39,898 bases of DNA from Pelagibacterales bacterium SAG-MED50. GTDB taxonomy: Bacteria; Pseudomonadota; Alphaproteobacteria; Pelagibacterales; Pelagibacteraceae. Of this stretch, positions 18,450 to 27,988 are shown piece after piece. The stretch spans positions 1 through 39,898 of the forward strand of contig JACWER010000013.1 of the NCBI GenBank assembly GCA_014653385.1, written 5' to 3'. Position 1 is the first letter of the stretch. Every line of letters begins with the position of its first letter. The position numbers and the translations under genes were made by a program. Under the pieces are notes generated by a model, which ran no database searches, was not told the DNA's origin, and was given only the letters and a program-made list of their open reading frames with translations.

Positions 18450-19316
18450 ATGACCTCTGAAATAATTCTTCAAGCTATAGTTACAGGATTAATGATGGGT
18501 TTAATCTATGCACTTATAGCTGCAGGATTAAGTTTAATTTTTGGATTAATGGAAATCGTTAATTTTGCTCATGGAGAGCATTTAATGTTATCTATGTTTT
18601 CTTCTTTTTGGTTGTGGTCTTTATTTGGTTTAGATCCAATTTTTTCTATTCCAATAACAATTTTATTAATGGCTTTTTGTGGAGTAATTACCCACTACTT
18701 TTTAATAAGATATATTTTAAAAGCTAAAATGTTAATCCAAATTTGTGCAACATTTGGATTATCAATATTTATTAGATCAATCGCTCAATTACTTTGGACA
18801 CCTGATTTTAGAAATGTAGATAAACCTTTGTTAGAAGGTAGATTAGAAATTGGCTCTGTTTTTATCGGTCAGCCACAATTAGTAGCAAGTCTAGTATGCT
18901 TAGTTGCTTTTATCGGTTTATATTTATTTGTAACAAAAACTGAAACTGGGCTAGCTCTTCAAGCAACTGCTCAAGACAGACATGCAGCTGAAATTTTAGG
19001 CATACCTTCAAATAAAATGTTTGCAATTGGTTGGGCAATAGGACTTGGTTGTGTTGGAGTAGCAGGTGGTATGATGGCTAATTATTTTTTTATTTTTACA
19101 GATGTTGGAATAAATTTTGCATTATTTGCCTTTGTTGCTGTAGCCCTTGGAGGCTTTGGAAGTATTATTGGTTGCTTGTACGCAGGAATAATTATTGGAT
19201 TAGTAGAATCTTTGGGTGGATTATTAATAGATCCATCTTTTAAACTTTTATATGTTTTTGCAATTTATCTATTAGTTGTGATTTATAGACCTCAAGGTTT
19301 GTTTGGCAGGTACTAA
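18450..19316 (+). CDS. livH: ABC importer permease, LivH family
   Basis: 288-residue inner-membrane permease with about eight hydrophobic segments. The N-terminal ALIAAGLSLIFGLMEIVNFAHGEHLML is the LivH signature. FAFVAVALGGFGSIIGCLYAGIIIGLVE near the C-terminus is the loop that contacts the ATPase. It would pair with LivM to form the channel. Its stop overlaps the livM start by one base. Confidence 0.93.
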   Translation: MTSEIILQAIVTGLMMGLIYALIAAGLSLIFGLMEIVNFAHGEHLMLSMFSSFWLWSLFGLDPIFSIPITILLMAFCGVITHYFLIRYILKAKMLIQICATFGLSIFIRSIAQLLWTPDFRNVDKPLLEGRLEIGSVFIGQPQLVASLVCLVAFIGLYLFVTKTETGLALQATAQDRHAAEILGIPSNKMFAIGWAIGLGCVGVAGGMMANYFFIFTDVGINFALFAFVAVALGGFGSIIGCLYAGIIIGLVESLGGLLIDPSFKLLYVFAIYLLVVIYRPQGLFGRY

Positions 19317-20329
19317 TGGATAATAAATTAATAATTGCAAAATCAGAACCTCTTTGGAACACAAACAATAGAGTTGTTTTTTTAATTAGTACTCTAATAA
19401 TTTTATTATTCGCCTTACCTTTATTTGGATTAAATTCTTTTTATCTTCATTTATTTATAATGATTTTTATGCATGCTGTTATGGCACAGTCGTGGAACGT
19501 TATAGCAGGATTTTCTGGTCAAATTAGTTTAGGTCATGGCGCCTTTTTTGGAATAGGCGCTTATGCGACCTCATTTTTTTATATTGAATATGGGATTTCT
19601 CCCTGGGTCAGCATGCCTTTTGGAATATTAGTTTCAGGATTTTTTGCAGTTTTAATTGGAATACCAATGTTAAGGTTGAGTGGACACTATTTTGCAATTG
19701 CTACTTTGTTAATAGGTATAAGTTTCCAAGTAGTTTTTCAAAGATGGGATTTGGTAGGTGCGGCATCAGGTTTATGGGTTCCAATGACACCAGAAGACTC
19801 ATGGTCAGCATTACAGTTTCATAGCAGTAAAGTCTCATACTATTATATTTTTTTAGTATTTTTTATAGTAACATTTTTTATAGTTTGGCTCTTAAGTAGA
19901 TCAAAATTAGGATATAGATTAAGAGCTGTCAGGGATGATCCTCAAGCAGCATTAAGTTTGTGCATCAATGTTTCAAATTATAAAATAATAGCATATGTAA
20001 TCTCAGCCATGATAATGGCACCAATGGGTAGTTTGTTTGCTCAGTATATTTTAATCATAGATCCAGACAGAGTTTTTAATATTGAGATATCAATTATTGT
20101 TTTATTAATAACTGTTCTTGGCGGTATTGGAAATGTTTGGGGTCCAATAATAGGCGCATCAATACTTATTCCTATTTCAGAATATTCAAGAATTTATTTA
20201 GGGGGTACTGGTGGTGCTGTAGATCTAATTCTTTATGGCTTAATCTTAATGATAATTTGTATTTTTAGACCAGATGGACTCATTTCATTTGTGCCCAAAG
20301 ATATTTTAAATAGAAAAAAACAGAGATGA
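19316..20329 (+). CDS. livM: ABC importer permease, LivM family
   Basis: 337-residue inner-membrane permease. Family features are WNVIAGFSGQISLGHGAFFGIGAYAT in the first third, RLSGHYFAIATL, and the coupling segment LRAVRDDPQAALSLCINV followed by LGGIGNVWGPIIGA. It overlaps livH by one base and livG by four bases (ATGA), so the four genes are translated in a coupled series. Confidence 0.93.
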   Translation: MDNKLIIAKSEPLWNTNNRVVFLISTLIILLFALPLFGLNSFYLHLFIMIFMHAVMAQSWNVIAGFSGQISLGHGAFFGIGAYATSFFYIEYGISPWVSMPFGILVSGFFAVLIGIPMLRLSGHYFAIATLLIGISFQVVFQRWDLVGAASGLWVPMTPEDSWSALQFHSSKVSYYYIFLVFFIVTFFIVWLLSRSKLGYRLRAVRDDPQAALSLCINVSNYKIIAYVISAMIMAPMGSLFAQYILIIDPDRVFNIEISIIVLLITVLGGIGNVWGPIIGASILIPISEYSRIYLGGTGGAVDLILYGLILMIICIFRPDGLISFVPKDILNRKKQR

Positions 20330-21048
20330 AAATACTATCAGTTAAAAATTTGAGTAGATCTTTTGGAGGAATTAAGGCAAATGATAATATTTCATTTGAA
20401 GTTGATGAAGGAACTATTTTAGGTGTTATCGGGCCAAATGGTGCTGGAAAATCAACTTTATTTGATTTAATTACTGGCTATACAAAAGCAGATGACGGAA
20501 AAGTAGAATTTTTTGACAAAAATATTTTTGGATTAAGTCCGGATAAAATAAGCAATCTTGGAGTTGGTAGAACTTTTCAAAAATTAAAACCATTTGCAGA
20601 TCAAACATTGCTTGAAAATGTAATGATTGGATCTTTTGTTAAAGAAAAGAATATAAAAAAAGCAAGAGACAAAGCGTTAGAGATTATCGATTTTGTTGAT
20701 TTAATAGAAAAAAGGCATCATTTTGCAAAAGAGCTATCCACAGGACAAAGAAAAAGATTAGAAATGGCAAGAGCCATGGCTATTGAACCAAAATTGCTTT
20801 TAATGGATGAGGTTACAGGCGGTGTTGATCAGAGAACAATACCTGGTTTAGTTGAGCTAATAAAAAAATTAAAAAAATCAGGTGTTACAATTGTTACAAT
20901 TGAACACAATATCAATATTATAATGGAAATTTCAGATAATGTTTTAGCTTTGGATCAAGGCAAAAGTATTGCCTATGGTTCACCAAAAGAAATCCAACAA
21001 AATAAACAAGTAATAGACTCTTATTTAGGAACGTTTGATGCTGCTTGA
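20326..21048 (+). CDS. livG: ABC importer ATPase, LivG family
   Basis: 240-residue ATPase. Walker A GPNGAGKST (residues about 36-44), signature LSTGQRKRLEMARAM, Walker B LLLMDEVTGG, then the switch histidine in TIEHNI. The usual LivG Q-loop region (GRTFQKLKPF) is present. It overlaps livF by 11 bases. Confidence 0.93.
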   Translation: MKILSVKNLSRSFGGIKANDNISFEVDEGTILGVIGPNGAGKSTLFDLITGYTKADDGKVEFFDKNIFGLSPDKISNLGVGRTFQKLKPFADQTLLENVMIGSFVKEKNIKKARDKALEIIDFVDLIEKRHHFAKELSTGQRKRLEMARAMAIEPKLLLMDEVTGGVDQRTIPGLVELIKKLKKSGVTIVTIEHNINIIMEISDNVLALDQGKSIAYGSPKEIQQNKQVIDSYLGTFDAA

Positions 21049-21745
21049 TATTAAAAATATTGATGTTTTATATGATGATTTTCAAGTCATTTGGGATGTT
21101 TCAATCAATGTTAATAAAGGAGAAATGGTTGCATTGTTAGGACCAAATGGTTCTGGAAAAAGCACAATATTGAACACTGTTAGTAATCTAGTTCATCATA
21201 AAAATGGAAGTATTCACTTTAATAATACCTTGATCTCTGATGTACCAACTCACAAAAGAACTGAACTTGGAATATCCCACGTCCTAGAAAGAAGAAGAGT
21301 TTTTCCTCATCTTACTGTTATGCAAAATCTGTCGCTTGGTGCCTGGCATCCAAAAGCTAAAGAACAATTATCAAATTCATTAAGTAAAATTTACAAAATT
21401 TTTCCAAAACTTGAAGTTAGATCAAATCAGTTAGCACGAACGATGTCAGGTGGAGAACAACAAATGCTTGCAATTGCAAGAGGAATGATGGGGCTTCCAA
21501 AACTTTTAATGGTAGACGAACCTTTTTTAGGTCTTTCGCCAATGGTTATGAAAGATTTGATAAAAATTTTTAAAAATATTGTAAGTGAAGGAATTTCAAT
21601 TCTTTTTGTAGAACAAAATGTCAGATTGGCTCTTAGTATGGCTGATAGAGGGTATGTGCTTGAAAGTGGTAGATTAGTTATTGATGGAAAATCTAATGAT
21701 TTAATTGACAATAAAAAAGTTACTAAAGTTTTTTTAGGAAATTAA
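21038..21745 (+). CDS. livF: ABC importer ATPase, LivF family
   Basis: 235-residue ATPase with Walker A GPNGSGKST, the LivF-type Q-loop region LERRRVFPHLTV, signature MSGGEQQMLAIARGM, Walker B LLMVDEPFLGLSP and VEQNVRLAL. The ATG at 21038 is preferred over an in-frame TTG one codon earlier. The stop abuts directly, with no spacer, the stop of the convergent DUF1445 gene, and no hairpin is seen there. Confidence 0.92.
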   Translation: MLLDIKNIDVLYDDFQVIWDVSINVNKGEMVALLGPNGSGKSTILNTVSNLVHHKNGSIHFNNTLISDVPTHKRTELGISHVLERRRVFPHLTVMQNLSLGAWHPKAKEQLSNSLSKIYKIFPKLEVRSNQLARTMSGGEQQMLAIARGMMGLPKLLMVDEPFLGLSPMVMKDLIKIFKNIVSEGISILFVEQNVRLALSMADRGYVLESGRLVIDGKSNDLIDNKKVTKVFLGN

Positions 21746-22531
21746 TTAAAAAGCAGCCAAATCATTATTTAATTTATCAGTTATAAGCATTTTACCAGGA
21801 CTGTGCGTTATACAAAAATCTGGCTTTGAATTTTCCAAAACTGATTGTGGAGTTACACCACATGCCCAAAAAACTGGTATTTCATTATTTTTAAATACTC
21901 TTGGGGCATCCCCATATTCAGGTTTCATTATATTATTTATTCCAATTTCAGCAGGATCTCCTAAATGAACAGGTGCTCCATGAACCGCTGGAAACCTTGA
22001 GCTTATCTGAATTGATCTGATTGCATCTTTTGCATTTAAAGGTCTCATAGATACAACAAGTTTTCCAGAAAATTGTCCAGCTGGTTCACAATCAATTGAT
22101 GTTCTATACATCGGCACAATAGTATTATTTTCTATATGTTGAATAGGTATTCCAGCTTCAATTAATGGTAATTCAAATGACATAGAACAACCCAATACAA
22201 ATGTTGTTAAATCTTCATTCCAATATTTTTTAATGTCATATGGCTCATCTACAAGTTTTCCTTTTTCCCAAATTCTATACTGAGGTACATCAGTTCTAAT
22301 ATCTATATCTCCCAAATCTTTTAAAGAAGGATCTCCTTTAGTTCCAAAACCAATCAGTGGACAAGGTTTTGGATTTTTTTGGCAAAAAGATGCAAAATCC
22401 ATTGCATATTTGCTTGGAAGAATACAAAGGTTACCCTGAACATATTTGTTTGCGGACCCTGCTGTTTGTTCGGTATACTTATTATCTCTTATAACTTTTC
22501 TAGCTTCAATGGGATCTTGGATATCAAGCAT
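21746..22531 (-). CDS. DUF1445 protein, putative hydro-lyase / D-glutamate-cyclase-like
   Basis: 261 residues, the usual length of the DUF1445 family. Conserved blocks are visible: [44 protein letters not shown] and [12 protein letters not shown]. Bacterial members are annotated only as putative hydro-lyases. The mitochondrial homologue is a D-glutamate cyclase that makes 5-oxo-D-proline. Here it is the last gene of a minus-strand run after pxpA and a TPR gene (5-base gap), which fits a role in 5-oxoproline/D-glutamate metabolism; the exact reaction is inference. Confidence 0.8.
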   Translation of the reverse strand: MLDIQDPIEARKVIRDNKYTEQTAGSANKYVQGNLCILPSKYAMDFASFCQKNPKPCPLIGFGTKGDPSLKDLGDIDIRTDVPQYRIWEKGKLVDEPYDIKKYWNEDLTTFVLGCSMSFELPLIEAGIPIQHIENNTIVPMYRTSIDCEPAGQFSGKLVVSMRPLNAKDAIRSIQISSRFPAVHGAPVHLGDPAEIGINNIMKPEYGDAPRVFKNNEIPVFWACGVTPQSVLENSKPDFCITHSPGKMLITDKLNNDLAAF

Positions 22532-22536
22532 AGTAT

Positions 22537-23022
22537 TTAGTATTTAGATTTTTTTGTACCTGCAATTATTTCTTTAAGCTCACCATACTCTTCACAATTA
22601 CAACTTTCTAATACTTTTAATCTATCTTTTGCCAAATCAATTCTATTTGTAACAACATAAAGTTCACCTAAATATTCATTTATACCGATATGATTAGGTT
22701 CTATCTCTAAACCTAAAAGGTAATATTTTTCTCCATTTTCAAAATCACCAAGTTTACGAGTTGTAAAACCTAAATAGTTTAAAGTATCAGCCTGAAGAGG
22801 TTTTTTTTTATTTGATTTAATTAATAACTCTTGGGCTTTTTGATATCTTTTTTTTGCTTTCTCTATTTTGCCCTTTTTTTCATATTTTTTAGCCCATTTA
22901 ATTGATTCTACAGCCTTTGCATAATCATTTTTAACTTTGGCTGGCTTAGGATCGGTTCCTGCTGAATACGAATATGATGTAAATAAAAACAAAGTTAGAG
23001 TAATAAATAAATATTTTTTCAT
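22537..23022 (-). CDS. Secreted TPR-repeat protein inside the 5-oxoproline locus
   Basis: 161 residues with a signal peptide ([21 protein letters not shown]). A lysine-rich helical region follows, then tetratricopeptide repeats ([34 protein letters not shown] and the next unit). There are two cysteines close together near the C-terminus (CNC). No catalytic motif. It overlaps pxpA by one base (TAATG), which ties it to this operon. A periplasmic role is inferred; the function is unknown. Confidence 0.72.
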   Translation of the reverse strand: MKKYLFITLTLFLFTSYSYSAGTDPKPAKVKNDYAKAVESIKWAKKYEKKGKIEKAKKRYQKAQELLIKSNKKKPLQADTLNYLGFTTRKLGDFENGEKYYLLGLEIEPNHIGINEYLGELYVVTNRIDLAKDRLKVLESCNCEEYGELKEIIAGTKKSKY

Positions 23023-23795
23023 TAGATAAATTTCTCCATTAAATTTAAAGGTTTTAAAATGAGTCCATTATCTATTAAATTGTCTCTAATTGATTTTGCT
23101 GTGGATAATGAACTTTCATTATCTCCATGTATGCATACAGAGTCAATTTCACAAGGTATCTGTTTTCCACTGTGACAATTAAGTGCCTGATTTTTTACCA
23201 TACTTAACACATGTTTTTTAGCTTCTTCGGGATCAGTAATTAATGCGTATGGTTTTTTTCTAGAAACTAAATTTCCATCATCTTCATAGCTTCTATCAGC
23301 AAAAATTTCACAAGCAATTTTCATATTAAATTTTTTAGCAGCTTCCTCCATTTTTGATCCTGTTGGAACTAAATATATTAAATCTTTGCTAATTTCATTT
23401 ATTGTTTTAGCTAAAGTTGTTGCAAGTTCAATATCTTCACAAGCCATGTTGTTAAGTGCACCGTGTGGCTTAATGTGAGTTACGTTTTGACCATGCTGAA
23501 TCGAAATGTTTTGCAAAATATCATACTGATCATAAATTAATTTTTTAACTTCAGAACTAGTTAAATACATTCTTTCTCTTCCAAAATTTTCAGGATCGTT
23601 AAAAGATGGGTGAGCACCAATACTTACACCGTTTTTTTTTGAGATTTGAACTACATCATGCATTGTTGAAACGTCACCTGCATGATATCCACAAGCAACA
23701 TTAGCTGAATTTACTATTTCAAGTAAATCTGGATCATACTTATTAGAATGATGTTCAGATTTCTCACCTAAATCACAATTTATATTAATTTCCAT
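23022..23795 (-). CDS. pxpA: 5-oxoprolinase subunit PxpA (LamB/YcsF family)
   Basis: Subunit A of the ATP-dependent prokaryotic 5-oxoprolinase, which opens 5-oxoproline to glutamate. It begins MEININCDLGEKSEHH, the family's N-terminus (E. coli begins with the same Asn-x-Asp-Leu-Gly-Glu pattern). An in-frame codon ten residues upstream (23825) is rejected because it adds residues outside the family and would overlap pxpB. Other motifs: NVACGYHAGD, GAHPSFND, HIKPHGALNN and CIHGDN. 257 residues, normal length. Unusually it is transcribed away from pxpB, with only 28 bases between the two start codons. Confidence 0.93.
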   Translation of the reverse strand: MEININCDLGEKSEHHSNKYDPDLLEIVNSANVACGYHAGDVSTMHDVVQISKKNGVSIGAHPSFNDPENFGRERMYLTSSEVKKLIYDQYDILQNISIQHGQNVTHIKPHGALNNMACEDIELATTLAKTINEISKDLIYLVPTGSKMEEAAKKFNMKIACEIFADRSYEDDGNLVSRKKPYALITDPEEAKKHVLSMVKNQALNCHSGKQIPCEIDSVCIHGDNESSLSTAKSIRDNLIDNGLILKPLNLMEKFI

Positions 23796-23823
23796 AGTCT
23801 TAATTGTTGAAGTATAACATGGC

Positions 23824-24498
23824 ATGATAAAAAATATATCAAATCTTGGTGACGCAGCTCTTTATTGTGATTTTGGAACCGAGGTAAATAAAAAGATTAA
23901 CTCTGAAGTAATTAAATATTTTAACACCATCAAAAAAAGAAATATTGAAGGAATAAACAATCTTACACCTTCTTATAATAAATTAATTATTTCATATGAT
24001 CTTAAAGTAACAAATTATAAAGAAATTAAAGACAAAATTGAAAAACTTAATATTGCTGAAGCAATTAAGACAAATAATAAAAAAATTGAAATTCCTGTAT
24101 GTTGTGATCCTTCTTTTTCTTTAGATATGGAAAGATTAGAAAATAAATTAAATTTAACTAAAGATAAAATTTTAGAGAATTTTTTTAAAAAAGAATTCTT
24201 TTGTTATATGACAGGATTTATTGCTGGCATGCCTTTTTTAGGTGATTTAGATGAAAACATGAGAGTGCAACGTTTAGAAACTCCTAGAGTAAAAGTGCCA
24301 AAGGGATCTGTTGGTATAACTGAACAGTTTGCTGATATTTACACATTTGAAAGTCCGGGGGGATGGAATATAATTGGTAATACACCTCTTGAAGTTTTTG
24401 ATAGCTCAAAAGAAATAGATCCAAATTTAATAAATCCAGGTGACACAGTCAAATTTAAACAAATTACACTAGAGGAATATAAAAATTATAATGAGTAA
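23824..24498 (+). CDS. pxpB: 5-oxoprolinase subunit PxpB
   Basis: Subunit B (allophanate-hydrolase subunit 1-like), 224 residues. Conserved blocks are GFIAGMPFLGDL (132-142), TPRVKVPKGSVGI (153-165) and ESPGGWNIIGNTPL (176-189). It overlaps pxpC by 8 bases. The N-terminal region is lysine/asparagine-rich like its neighbours. Confidence 0.93.
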   Translation: MIKNISNLGDAALYCDFGTEVNKKINSEVIKYFNTIKKRNIEGINNLTPSYNKLIISYDLKVTNYKEIKDKIEKLNIAEAIKTNNKKIEIPVCCDPSFSLDMERLENKLNLTKDKILENFFKKEFFCYMTGFIAGMPFLGDLDENMRVQRLETPRVKVPKGSVGITEQFADIYTFESPGGWNIIGNTPLEVFDSSKEIDPNLINPGDTVKFKQITLEEYKNYNE

Positions 24499-25435
24499 GA
24501 ATTATTTTGAAATCATCAGAGCTGGTATAAATACAACTTTTCAAGATAAAGGTAGAAATAATTTATATCATATAGGCATTCCATTTAGTGGAGCGATGGA
24601 CAAAAGAAATTACTTATTAGCAAACAAGTTAGTAGGTAATAAATTAAATTTACCTGTTATTGAGTTTGCTTATCAGGGTCCATTATTAAAGTTTTTTGGT
24701 GATAAAATTAATATAGTCATTACCGGAGATGTTGTTTTCAAAATAAAACAAAATGATAAAGAAATTGATGGAAATTGTTATGAAACTTACGAATTAAAAA
24801 ATGAGGATGAGATTAATATTTTATCAACAAACAAATCGGTTTATGGTTACTTAGCTATTTCAGGCAGATTCGATTTAAAACTACAATGGGGAAGTTGTTC
24901 AATTAATACAAAAGCAAATATTGGCTCTAACGATGGTAAAAAATTAGATAATGATCAGAAAATTAAAATTTCAAAGGTTAATGAAAATGTAAATAAAAAA
25001 AAAATTAATTACCTAAATTCAAAAATAGAAAATATTAGAATAATGAAAGGAACTAACTTTGACTATTTTTCAGAGAAAGGAAAAAAAGATTTTTTAGAAA
25101 AAGAGTTTACAGTTTCAAAACTGTCTGACAGAATGGGGATGAGATTAGAAGGTCCAGAAATAGAAAATATTGTAAATACCAATATTAAATCTGAAGGTTT
25201 GTTAAAGGGGGTTATCCAAGTTCCAGCTGACGGTAATCCTATTATAATGCTATCTGATCATGGAACAATTGGTGGATACCCAAAAATTGCTGTCGTTGCT
25301 AGTGTTGATTATGATAGATTAGTTCAAATATCACCAGGATCGAAAATAAAGTTTAAAGAAATTGAGTTAACTGATGCGGAAACTTTATTTAAGTTATATG
25401 AGATGGAAACTCAGAATTTACTTTCACAAATTTAA
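24491..25435 (+). CDS. pxpC: 5-oxoprolinase subunit PxpC
   Basis: Subunit C (allophanate-hydrolase subunit 2-like, biotin-dependent carboxyltransferase-like fold), 314 residues. Family blocks: AGINTTFQDKGR and GIPFSGAMDKRN at the N-terminus, SDRMGMRLEGP, then LLKGVIQVPADGNPIIMLSD and GGYPKIAVVASVD. The absence of a biotin carboxylase or carrier nearby supports 5-oxoprolinase rather than a urea carboxylase system. The TAA overlaps the ATG of the next gene. Confidence 0.93.
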   Translation: MSKNYFEIIRAGINTTFQDKGRNNLYHIGIPFSGAMDKRNYLLANKLVGNKLNLPVIEFAYQGPLLKFFGDKINIVITGDVVFKIKQNDKEIDGNCYETYELKNEDEINILSTNKSVYGYLAISGRFDLKLQWGSCSINTKANIGSNDGKKLDNDQKIKISKVNENVNKKKINYLNSKIENIRIMKGTNFDYFSEKGKKDFLEKEFTVSKLSDRMGMRLEGPEIENIVNTNIKSEGLLKGVIQVPADGNPIIMLSDHGTIGGYPKIAVVASVDYDRLVQISPGSKIKFKEIELTDAETLFKLYEMETQNLLSQI

Positions 25436-26313
25436 TGAACATAATCACAAAACTTCCAGGACCTTTATTAATATTTCTTGGAGCCTTTAGTTTAAGTTTT
25501 GGTGGGTTGATTGTAAAATCTTTTGAAGGGGCAACTTTATGGCAAATATTGTTTTGGAGATCCTTATTTTTTTCGTTAACTGTCTTAGCTTTCTTAATTA
25601 TTAGCTATAGACAAAAAACATTTAAAGCATTTAAAGACTCAGGATTACCAGGGCTTATAGGTGGAATTATTTTGTCTTTTGGTTTCTGTGGCTATGTTTT
25701 TGCAATGTATAATACAACAGTTGCCAACACGAATTTTATTATTTCTCTTCAAATTCTATTTCTAGCTATATTGGGATACTTTTTTTTAAAAGAAAAGATT
25801 TCAGCGATTACTTTAACTTCAATTATTCTTGCTATGACAGGGGTATTATTAATGGTTGGTAATTCATTAACACCTGGCGAATTATCTGGAAATTTAGCAG
25901 CTTTTACAATGCCAATTACTTTTGCAATTTTAATAATTATTGTTAGAAAATTTCCAACAGTTGATATGGTTCCTGCACAATTTTATGCTGGTATATGTTC
26001 TTGTTTGGTAGGTTATTTCTTGTCTACAAAAATTATGATTTCACCACATGATATTTTTTTAGGTTTTTTGGCGGGCTGTTTCCAAGTTGGTTTGGGTTTT
26101 ATTTTCATTACTACAGGTGCAAGAACCACACCTTCTGCAATGGTTGGAATAATTATGCTATCAGAATCTGTGCTTGGTCCTATCTGGGCTTTTGTCTTTG
26201 TAAGTGAAAGACCATCAACGTATGGACTGATTGGAGGATCAATAATTCTTTTTGCTGTTTTAATACAGTTTTATTCTTTGTTATCTAAGAATAAAAAAAG
26301 TATTTCTGATTGA
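25435..26313 (+). CDS. DMT-superfamily permease (two EamA domains)
   Basis: 292 residues with about ten hydrophobic segments in two EamA halves (first: LGAFSLSFGGLIVKSFEGATLWQILFWR; second begins near GELSGNLAAFTMPITFAILI). It overlaps pxpC by one base and is therefore probably made together with PxpBC. Transport direction and substrate are unknown; export of glutamate or a related metabolite, or extra uptake, are possible. Confidence 0.85.
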   Translation: MNIITKLPGPLLIFLGAFSLSFGGLIVKSFEGATLWQILFWRSLFFSLTVLAFLIISYRQKTFKAFKDSGLPGLIGGIILSFGFCGYVFAMYNTTVANTNFIISLQILFLAILGYFFLKEKISAITLTSIILAMTGVLLMVGNSLTPGELSGNLAAFTMPITFAILIIIVRKFPTVDMVPAQFYAGICSCLVGYFLSTKIMISPHDIFLGFLAGCFQVGLGFIFITTGARTTPSAMVGIIMLSESVLGPIWAFVFVSERPSTYGLIGGSIILFAVLIQFYSLLSKNKKSISD

Positions 26314-26336
26314 CCATTCTTAAATAATTGATAAGT

Positions 26337-26342
26337 TATATT
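26337..26342 (+). promoter_or_regulatory. Likely -10 element of the gcv operon
   Basis: TATATT, five of six bases of the consensus. The expected start point (about 26349) coincides with the first bases of the glycine riboswitch, which supports it. No good -35 is seen at the normal distance. Confidence 0.4.
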
Positions 26343-26346
26343 TTAA

Positions 26347-26489
26347 CGGGAGAGACTATAATTTTTGTAGCACCGAAGGAGCAACCACCCAGGAAACTCT
26401 CAGGTAAAAAGGACCGTAACATATTAACTCTGGAAAGAGATTAAGTTCTCGCCGAAGGAGCAAAACTCTCAGGCAAATATACAGATGGG
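26347..26489 (+). promoter_or_regulatory. Tandem glycine riboswitch (gcvT element)
   Basis: Two consecutive glycine aptamers: I at about 26347-26416 and II at about 26427-26489. Each has the conserved core: (C/G)CCGAAGGAGCAA (26372-26383 and 26451-26462), then ACTCTCAGG (26396-26404 and 26465-26473). Aptamer I opens with GGGAGAGAC and closes with GGACCG; aptamer II opens with CTCTGGA and closes with CAGATGG. The gcvT start is only 14 bases downstream and there is no terminator hairpin, so control is probably at translation initiation. Glycine riboswitches on gcvT are known in SAR11. Confidence 0.95.
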
Positions 26490-26503
26490 TACAAATAGTT
26501 AGT

Positions 26504-27607
26504 ATGGAAATAAAAAAAACATCTTTAAATAAACTTCACCAAGATAATAAAGCTAAGTTTGTAGAGTTTGCGGGTTATGAAATGCCAATTCAATACAGTT
26601 CAGGAATTATTGAAGAACATAAATTTACAAGATCAAATTCAGGAATTTTTGATGTATCACATATGGGGCAGCTATTTATTTACGGTGATGAGAATTTGAC
26701 TAATGATTTAGAGGATATCTTTCCACTAGATCTAAAAAATTTAAAATTGAATTCATCTAAATACAGTTTTTTAATGAATAATGAAGCTGGTATTCATGAT
26801 GATTTAATTATTACCAAATTAGAAGAAGGATTTTTAATAATTTTAAATGCTGCGTGTAAAGATAATGATTTTAAAATTTTATCTAGCTTACTAAAAGACA
26901 AATATAAAATGGTTATGGATGATGAAAGATCATTAATAGCCATACAAGGACCTAAGTCTGTTGAAATTTTAAACCTAATTCTAAAAACAGTAGCTGATTT
27001 AAACTTTATGTCTGGCAATTGGTTTACATATAAAGATCAAAAATTGTATGTAACAAGATCTGGATACACTGGAGAAGATGGATTTGAGGTTTCAATTTCC
27101 AATGAATTAGCTGAAGTATTTACAAATGAATTATTAGTGAACGGTGCTAAATTAATTGGTCTTGGGGCAAGAGATACATTAAGACTTGAAGCTGGCCTTT
27201 GTTTGTATGGCCATGAACTTAGTACCGATACAACCCCTATCGAGGCAAATCTTAAATGGGCAATTTCTAAGGAAAGACTAAATAGTGGTGGTTTTATTGG
27301 TTCTAACAATATTATCAGTCAAATTAAAGATGGAGCTAAAAAAATTAGAGTTGGTATCAAGCCAGAGGGCAGATTAATTGCTAGAGAAAAAACTAAAATC
27401 TATAGTGAAAGTGAAGTGATAATCGGCGAAGTAACGAGTGGCACTTTTGGTCCAAGTGTTAATGGACCAATAGCAATGGGTTTTGTTGATCAAGAATTTT
27501 CAAAAAAAGAAACAAAAATCTTACTGGAAGTAAGAGGAAAAAAATATCCTGCAAACATTTGTGGATTACCATTTTATAAAAAAAATTATGTGAAAGGAGC
27601 AAACTAA
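26504..27607 (+). CDS. gcvT: Glycine cleavage system T protein (aminomethyltransferase)
   Basis: Transfers the aminomethyl carbon from lipoyl-GcvH to tetrahydrofolate, giving methylene-tetrahydrofolate and ammonia. 367 residues. Motifs: [58 protein letters not shown] and the C-terminal [12 protein letters not shown]. It follows the glycine riboswitch directly and overlaps gcvH by one base. Confidence 0.96.
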   Translation: MEIKKTSLNKLHQDNKAKFVEFAGYEMPIQYSSGIIEEHKFTRSNSGIFDVSHMGQLFIYGDENLTNDLEDIFPLDLKNLKLNSSKYSFLMNNEAGIHDDLIITKLEEGFLIILNAACKDNDFKILSSLLKDKYKMVMDDERSLIAIQGPKSVEILNLILKTVADLNFMSGNWFTYKDQKLYVTRSGYTGEDGFEVSISNELAEVFTNELLVNGAKLIGLGARDTLRLEAGLCLYGHELSTDTTPIEANLKWAISKERLNSGGFIGSNNIISQIKDGAKKIRVGIKPEGRLIAREKTKIYSESEVIIGEVTSGTFGPSVNGPIAMGFVDQEFSKKETKILLEVRGKKYPANICGLPFYKKNYVKGAN

Positions 27608-27987
27608 TGAGTGACGTTAAATATTCTAAAGAACATGAGTGGATTAAAGTAGAAGGTGACATAGGCACAATAGGTATCACACAACATGCAACAGAAATGC
27701 TTGGAGATATAGTTTTTGTTGAATTGCCAGATGTGGGTTCATCTGTTGAAAAAGATGGTAATGCAGGGGTTGTAGAGTCTACTAAAGCTGCAAGTGATGT
27801 TTATACACCTATATCAGGTGAAATAATGGAAAATAATCAAGCGATTGTTGATGATCCAGGAAAGATAAATTCAGATCCAGAAAATGAAGCTTGGTTTTTT
27901 AAATTAAAAATAAAAGATAGTAGTGAGTTAGATAGTTTGATGAATAAAGAAGAATATGACAAATTTGCAAAGGAGAGTGGAAACTAA
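27607..27987 (+). CDS. gcvH: Glycine cleavage system H protein
   Basis: Lipoyl carrier shuttling the aminomethyl group between GcvP, GcvT and the L protein. 126 residues. The lipoylated residue is Lys60 in [28 protein letters not shown] and GIGITQHA-like N-terminal strands are present (read here as [11 protein letters not shown]). It lies between gcvT and gcvP in one operon. Confidence 0.97.
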   Translation: MSDVKYSKEHEWIKVEGDIGTIGITQHATEMLGDIVFVELPDVGSSVEKDGNAGVVESTKAASDVYTPISGEIMENNQAIVDDPGKINSDPENEAWFFKLKIKDSSELDSLMNKEEYDKFAKESGN

Positions 27988-27988
27988 A

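Noticed and set aside
23796..23825. Ten-residue upstream extension of pxpA
   Set aside because: It would overlap the pxpB start and adds residues not found in the family; the internal Met begins exactly at the conserved N-terminus.
27956..27988. Upstream start for gcvP inside gcvH
   Set aside because: The extra residues are out-of-frame gcvH sequence; the ATG at 27989, one base after the gcvH stop, fits the family's N-terminus.
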